From NCBI GenBank assembly GCA_963921935.1, contig OY998176.1, positions 137,838,299-137,902,298 of the forward strand: a DNA stretch of 64,000 nt, read 5' to 3'. This DNA is from Galeruca laticollis. Lineage: Eukaryota > Arthropoda > Insecta > Coleoptera > Chrysomelidae. The first letter of the stretch is position 1; each line of letters begins with the position of its first letter. The translations under genes were made by a program, and so were the position numbers. The notes under the pieces were generated by a model, which was given only the letters and a program-made list of their open reading frames with translations, did not search any database and was not told the origin of the DNA. Below, in pieces: positions 59,179 to 64,000 of this stretch.

Positions 59179-59685
59179 AGAAAAACATAAATTATAAAAA
59201 GTGTTATTACAAACATTCCTACAACTTACATTGATCGAGATTGCATCATAGATCGTGAATACAGGAAAAGTGTACAACAGCAAGTCATTTAAGAAATAGG
59301 TCCAGCCTACTACTGGTTCAAATTTAAAACATTATTAAAAAGTAAAAAGGTAAAACATTAAAAATCGAAAATCCACACACCCACGCGGACTTGTGAACAT
59401 AATGGCGGAAACTGAAAATGTCAGGTTAAGTACAGCATTCATCATTACTAAATGAATGAAAAGAATCGATCTTTGCAATGACGCGAGACACTGAAACAAT
59501 CGAATTGAAAGTTTCAAGAGAATACTGGGGTGGTACCAAAATTATGGAACTGTTGTGAAATATCATTACAATGAAATTCACATTAACGAGAATTAATATG
59601 TGATTATTGATGTTATTTATTATTAATATTATTATGGATCTTTTAATAAAGGGGGAACACCTACCATGATGACACAAGTAGGAAA

Positions 59686-60132
59686 CTAATGAAAACTATT
59701 AATATTATCATTATTATTATTATTATTATTGTTATTAATATGGAGACAATTGTGCTTATCATGCGTTAGGAGGAGGGAGTAGAGATTACTCAAATTCTGA
59801 ATGTCAGTATTCCTATTCATACAACCTTCTTCTTGGAAGATGAAAGCAATTTCCAAAAACAATCTTTTGTTATAACTTCTCTCACGAGAAAGGATTTTAA
59901 CTCCTCCAAAATCAATGACATGATCCAACGAGGAGACATGATTAGCCAGAGAACATCTTTCAGGATGTAACCTTATATCACTTTTATGGAGGGATACACG
60001 GCTAGAAATTTTTTGGGAGGTTTGACCAATATTTGAGAGGTCACAACTGTTACAACACAGATTATTAACAACATTACTACAATCCACGACAGGTATCTTG
60101 TCTTTCAAAGGACTATAAATTGACTTAACATG
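59686..60132 (-). pseudogene. Penelope GIY-YIG endonuclease, inverted partial copy
   Basis: Open frame for the endonuclease end only (CCNSCDL...GQTSQKISSRVSLHKSD...). Compared with the downstream copy, both tyrosines of the GIY-YIG pair are replaced: VVN for VVY and NIG for YIG, each T-to-A at the first codon base. The remaining frame is open, with the same poly-Asn tail. Confidence 0.85.
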
Positions 60133-60179
60133 GTACATTTCTTAAGACGAAGCCCTCTTGGATCAAGAACCTTTCTAAT

Positions 60180-62228
60180 GTGAATTTCCCCCCTAATGTA
60201 GAGAAGTTTCTGTCGTTGGGCCCTAAATTCAGTGTGGAACCCCAATTAGGTATAGATATACCAATTAAATCCATCCTCTCTGATATCGATTACATTTCTT
60301 CTCTGATTTCGGACGTTGATAATAGAAGTCTTGCTGTTGCTAGGTCCATTAATGTTATCACTAATCATGCTCATAAAGATGATTGCCATCCATCTCCTTT
60401 TCAAAATTTGTTGTTTGAAGCAAGATGTCTCCTGAAAATGCACCCTGAGTTAATTGTTACTAAATCAGATAAGGGTAACGAGACTGTTGTTATGTTAAAG
60501 GAGGATTACCTCAAGTTATCTCAAGATATAATCGACAATGATTCTTCCTATGTTCCCCTCTCGAGAGATCCCAGTAGGACGATTCAATCCAAATCCAACA
60601 CTCTTGTTAGGAGATTATATAATAAGAGACAGATTGATGAGATCACAAAGAAAAAATTAACATCTTATAACTCGGTCATAGCAAAATTTTACACTCTTCC
60701 TAAAATTCATAAGCCTACTTTGACAATGAAACCTATTGTCGCTTCTATCAACTCTCCTACTGAATTTATTGCCTCTTTCCTCACAGATATCTTGACTTAG
60801 GCATACAGTAATGAGAATGAGTATTTCATTAAGGACTCCTTCCAGGTTTTTGAGTTATTTAACAGAAGAACTCTTCCACAAAACTATGTTTTGGTCAGTC
60901 TGGATGTGGTTTCACTTTTTAGCAATGTTTATTTACAAGCAGTTATACGTTCAGTTCACAAACACTGGCCATCCATTTGTGCGGTGTGTAATATTGATAT
61001 TGATATGTTCATTGAGTTGATTGAATTCCTGTTCAGTTCTACCTGCTTTTCTTTTAATAATAAATTTTACAAACAGACTTTTGGTACTCCTATGGGAGCT
61101 AGTATTTCTCCGATATTAGCGTGCTATGTAATGGATGATCTGTTGGACGTGGTCCTTCCGGTACTTCCTTTCAATGTACCTTTCATCAAGAAATATGTAG
61201 ATGATATAATCCTGGCTTGCCCTGTGGACTCCACCCAAGATCTCCTTTTCACCTTTAATAGTTATGATCCTTACATTCAGTTTACTCTCGAAACAGAAAA
61301 CTCTAACATGGCTGTCCCCTTTTTAGATACTTTATGGACTAGGTCTCCTGATAATGTGATTATAATTGATTGGTATAGAAAACAAAGTAGCTCTGGGAGA
61401 TATCTCAACTACAATTCTTACCATAAATTTAGCATAAAGGTTAACTTGGTTAAACAAATGACAGCTAGAGTTATGGACCTCTCTGACCCTGTGTTTAGAA
61501 ATGAAAATCGTGATATTCTCTTCAATTTGTTCCTAGACAATTCCTATCCAAATCAGTTACTAAGAAAGATCATCTTCAACACGTCTTCTGTTTTATCGTA
61601 TAGTTCAATACAATCAATTGACACAGCAGGTGCAGCTGAGTTGGATCCTCTCTCGGCCTCTAGAACGATTCCTTCCATTTTAACGGTTTCTCTGCCTTAT
61701 ATAAAGGAAATTACGCCCAGACTTACTAGGATTTTTTCACAATACTTACAGAATGTTAGGTTTGCCTGCAGGAGTTCCTTGATTGTTAAGTCAATTTATA
61801 GTCCTTTGAAAGACAAGATACCTGTCGTGGATTGTAGTAATGTTGTTTATAAGCTGTGTTGTAACAGTTGTGACCTCTCATATATTGGTCAAACCTCCCA
61901 AAAAATTTCTAGCCGTGTATCCCTCCATAAAAGTGATATAAGGTTACATCCTGAAAGATGTTCTCTGGCTAATCATGTCTCCTCGTTGGATCATGTCATT
62001 GATTTTGAAGGAGTTAAAATCCTTTCTCGTGAGAGAAGTTATAACAAAAGATTGTTTTTGGAACTGGCTTTCATCTTCCAAGAAGAAGGTTGTATGAATA
62101 GGAAGACTGACATTCAGAATTTGAGTAATCTCTACTCCCTCCTCCTAACGCTTGATAAGCACAATTGTCTTCATATTAATAACAATAATAATAATAATAA
62201 TAATGATAATATTAATAGTTTTCATTAG
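60180..62228 (+). pseudogene. Penelope-like reverse transcriptase plus GIY-YIG endonuclease, one stop
   Basis: One frame of about 682 codons broken only by TAG at 60798-60800. The frame is open a little further upstream (KPSWIKNL), so the GTG at 60180 is not a real start; the N-terminus is lost. RT motifs: VTKSDKGNETVVM (about 60453), FYTLPKIHKP (60690-60717), SLDVVSLFSNV (60897-60930), TFGTPMGASISPILA (61080-61122), KKYVDDIILACP (catalytic, 61189-61222), VPFLDTLW. Linker, then the endonuclease: VVYKLCCNSC (about 61843), SYIGQTSQ (61879-61901), and the H...H/C array typical of Penelope nucleases. The C-terminal (AAT)n encodes poly-Asn. It is the most complete element in the window. Confidence 0.93.
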
Positions 62229-62757
62229 TTTCCTACTTGTGTCATCATGGTAGGTGTTCCCCCTTTATTAAAAGATCCATAATAATATTAATAATAATAA
62301 TAAATAACATCAATAATCACATATTAATTCTCGTTAATGTGAATTTCATTGGAATGATATTTCACAACAGTTCCATAATTTTGGTACCACCCCGGTATTC
62401 TCTTGAAACTTTCAATTCGATTGTTTCAGTGTCTCGCGTCATTGCAAAGATCGATTCTTTTCATTCATTTAGTAATGATGAATGCTGTACTTAACCTGAC
62501 ATTTTCAGTTTCCGCCATTATGCTCACAAGTCCGCGTGGGTGTGTGGATTTTCGATTTTTAATGTTTTACCTTTTTACTTTTCAATAATGTTTTAAATTT
62601 GAACCAGTAGTAGGCAAATGTATTGCCGACTGGACCTATTTCTTAAATGACTTGCTGTTGTACACTTTTCCTGTATTCACGATCTATGATGCAATCTCGA
62701 TCAATGTAAGATGTAGAAATGTTTGTAATAACACTTTTTATAATTTATGTTTTTCTT

Positions 62758-62822
62758 TCCTTATTGTAGTTCCCTGATGATGTAAATAAAGATTTACGAA
62801 AGCTTGGAGAATTGAATAGAGT
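62758..62822 (+). ncRNA. hammerhead ribozyme (type I) of the Penelope 3' end
   Basis: Core CTGATGA at 62774-62780, stem II GTAAAT/ATTTAC with loop AAAG (62782-62797), GAAA 62798-62801, helix III palindrome AGCT 62801-62804, H17 = T62805, predicted cut 62805/62806. Helix I: UUCC (62770-62773)/GGAG (62806-62809), internal loop, UUAUU (62761-62765)/AAUAG (62815-62819). All conserved core residues are present. Type I hammerheads with very short helix III are known from Penelope elements and are thought to act as dimers. Confidence 0.85.
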
Positions 62823-62916
62823 GTATTTTTCTTCTTTTGCTGCAATCCCCAAAAAGATATTTTTCAATTTGTGTTCTAATTGATCAGCAACGATCACGGC
62901 GTTTTTCGCTTTTCAG

Positions 62917-63182
<266 letters not shown>

Positions 63183-63926
63183 TGAAGCATGCAATTTAAA
63201 ACTATAGTATTAGGTAGCTTATTCTCTTTTGTAAGTGAACCTAACCTGATTATTTCCACTCAGTACCGTGGTCTACTTGTCTCTGAGTTAGTCACCCTGT
63301 GTTAGTTTCAAATACTTCCAACTTACCAAAGATCGATACTCATAACAGATGAACCAAGACTCCTTCGACACGATAAGAAAAAGAAGATTTTCTAACCTAG
63401 CTTTGTTTGTTTTGTTTTATGTAAGCTACTTACTTTGTTTTAGATTTGTTATGACATAACACATTCTTATTATTTTTGTGACGTTTTTGTACTTTTCTTG
63501 AATAAAAATAATACCACATCCTTTTGTGTACTGTATCACGAATCAAGACGTGAAATTCTAAAAATATGAACGAAACGCGACAACATATGGTCTTCGACAT
63601 CGGATAGAATTTACTGGGAATTGGACAAAAGGCCCTTATTCAATTAGCTATAACAGGATTTATTCAAGTCAGTGCATTCCATTTTACCTATATTCCTACT
63701 GTCATCCATCCTATTAATAAGCGGTATTGTATTCTGCTTGACACATACTTATTACATTTTCACAGAATCACAACGTAGGAAGTCACACTACATTTAACAA
63801 TAAAAGCTGTAAGAGTCAATTCACTCATTACACTGCATTTCTAATACTTGGATTTGTCGTAACATATTCAAAGATTTGTTATTTTAAGTTGGGCATAGTT
63901 ATACATTTCATACGGAAACTGTAACC
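63183..63926 (+). other. non-coding; leader/LTR of the following BEL-like ORF possible
   Basis: No ORF. The left part may be LINE 3' UTR. An AATAAA lies near 63501. No primer site could be identified before 63927. Confidence 0.4.
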
Positions 63927-64000
63927 ATGTCTAGTCAAAATAAAAAAGCACAAGGCTCTTTAACAAGATTTACTAAATGTTTTCAAACTATAAAGGATGA
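63927..64000 (+). CDS. probable BEL/Pao polyprotein start, cut by window end
   Basis: ATG at 63927 opens MSSQNKKAQGSLTRFTKCFQ and remains open to the end. The SLTRF-type start followed by a helix is characteristic of BEL/Pao Gag N-termini. Only about 24 codons are visible, so this is a tentative call. Confidence 0.45.
   Translation, partial: MSSQNKKAQGSLTRFTKCFQTIKD

Larger units (their letters stand above)
59061..62872 (+). mobile_element. Penelope-like element with inverted 3'-end copy upstream
   Basis: 59061-60132 is the reverse complement of 61789-62872 (about 1.07 kb, few differences). Between them lies the RT ORF. A partial copy attached upstream in inverted orientation is a known Penelope insertion outcome. 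The 5' part of the ORF (start codon and N-terminus) is missing at the junction near 60133, where an upstream stop follows. (TA)n borders lie on the left at once and on the right after 46 bp, suggesting insertion in or near a TA microsatellite. Hammerhead motifs lie in both end copies. Confidence 0.92.

Overview
This window looks like gene-poor, AT-rich arthropod (most likely insect) DNA that consists almost entirely of transposable-element fossils. The evidence is the company the elements keep: Copia, errantivirus-type Gypsy with an env remnant, Osvaldo-like Gypsy with a tRNA-Lys-type primer site, BEL/Pao, I- and Jockey-type LINEs, Penelope, Tc1/mariner, pogo with a C-terminal PHD finger, piggyBac, hAT and a THAP-bearing element. 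I found no convincing host gene, tRNA, rRNA or CRISPR array. Almost every coding region carries frameshifts, stops or deletions; exceptions are one intact 442-codon gag ORF and a Penelope RT/endonuclease ORF with a single stop.

Layout. 1-343: partial copy of a short hammerhead-bearing repeat. 378-748: diverged tandem repeat. 1546-4796: degenerate Copia. 6640-7180: LINE RT scrap. 7255-13603: Gypsy/17.6-like provirus on the minus strand with 265-bp LTRs, CGCT target duplication, PPT, PBS, broken gag and pol and an env stub; its 5' LTR holds a second hammerhead repeat (374 bp, 14-bp TSD). 13440-14388: tandem duplication of LTR plus flank. 16417-19762: candidate DNA transposon with THAP exons and a LINE nested inside. 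20280-20810: LINE tail. 23102-24400: Tc1/mariner relative. 24885-26042: BEL/Pao integrase. 27727-29990: piggyBac abutting hAT. 31337-34020: pogo element with both TIRs. 35352-37560: I-type LINE. 39561-42042: Jockey-type LINE split by a 509-bp long-TIR MITE.

47204-52891 is an Osvaldo/Ulysses-like Gypsy on the minus strand (2-kb 5' LTR, truncated 3' LTR, intact coiled-coil gag, pol largely missing). 52892-57266 is a near-perfect inverted repeat with arms of about 2.05 kb, punctuated by (TA)n tracts and carrying a hammerhead-like motif at each outer end. 57598-58033 is a broken WGW/cysteine-rich gene. 59061-62872 is a Penelope-like element whose 3' end is duplicated in inverted orientation upstream; its 3' end carries a consensus hammerhead and the inverted copy carries the same motif with the catalytic G8 mutated. 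63927 to the window end looks like the start of a BEL/Pao polyprotein.

The main theme is a recurrent small-ribozyme signature. At least three unrelated sequence families here (the 374-bp repeat, the inverted-repeat arms, the Penelope element) carry hammerhead cores, and in all of them helix III is a self-palindrome of 4-10 nt, as expected for ribozymes that work as dimers. Hammerheads in Penelope elements are known; the 374-bp unit and the arm-end unit may be unreported carriers.
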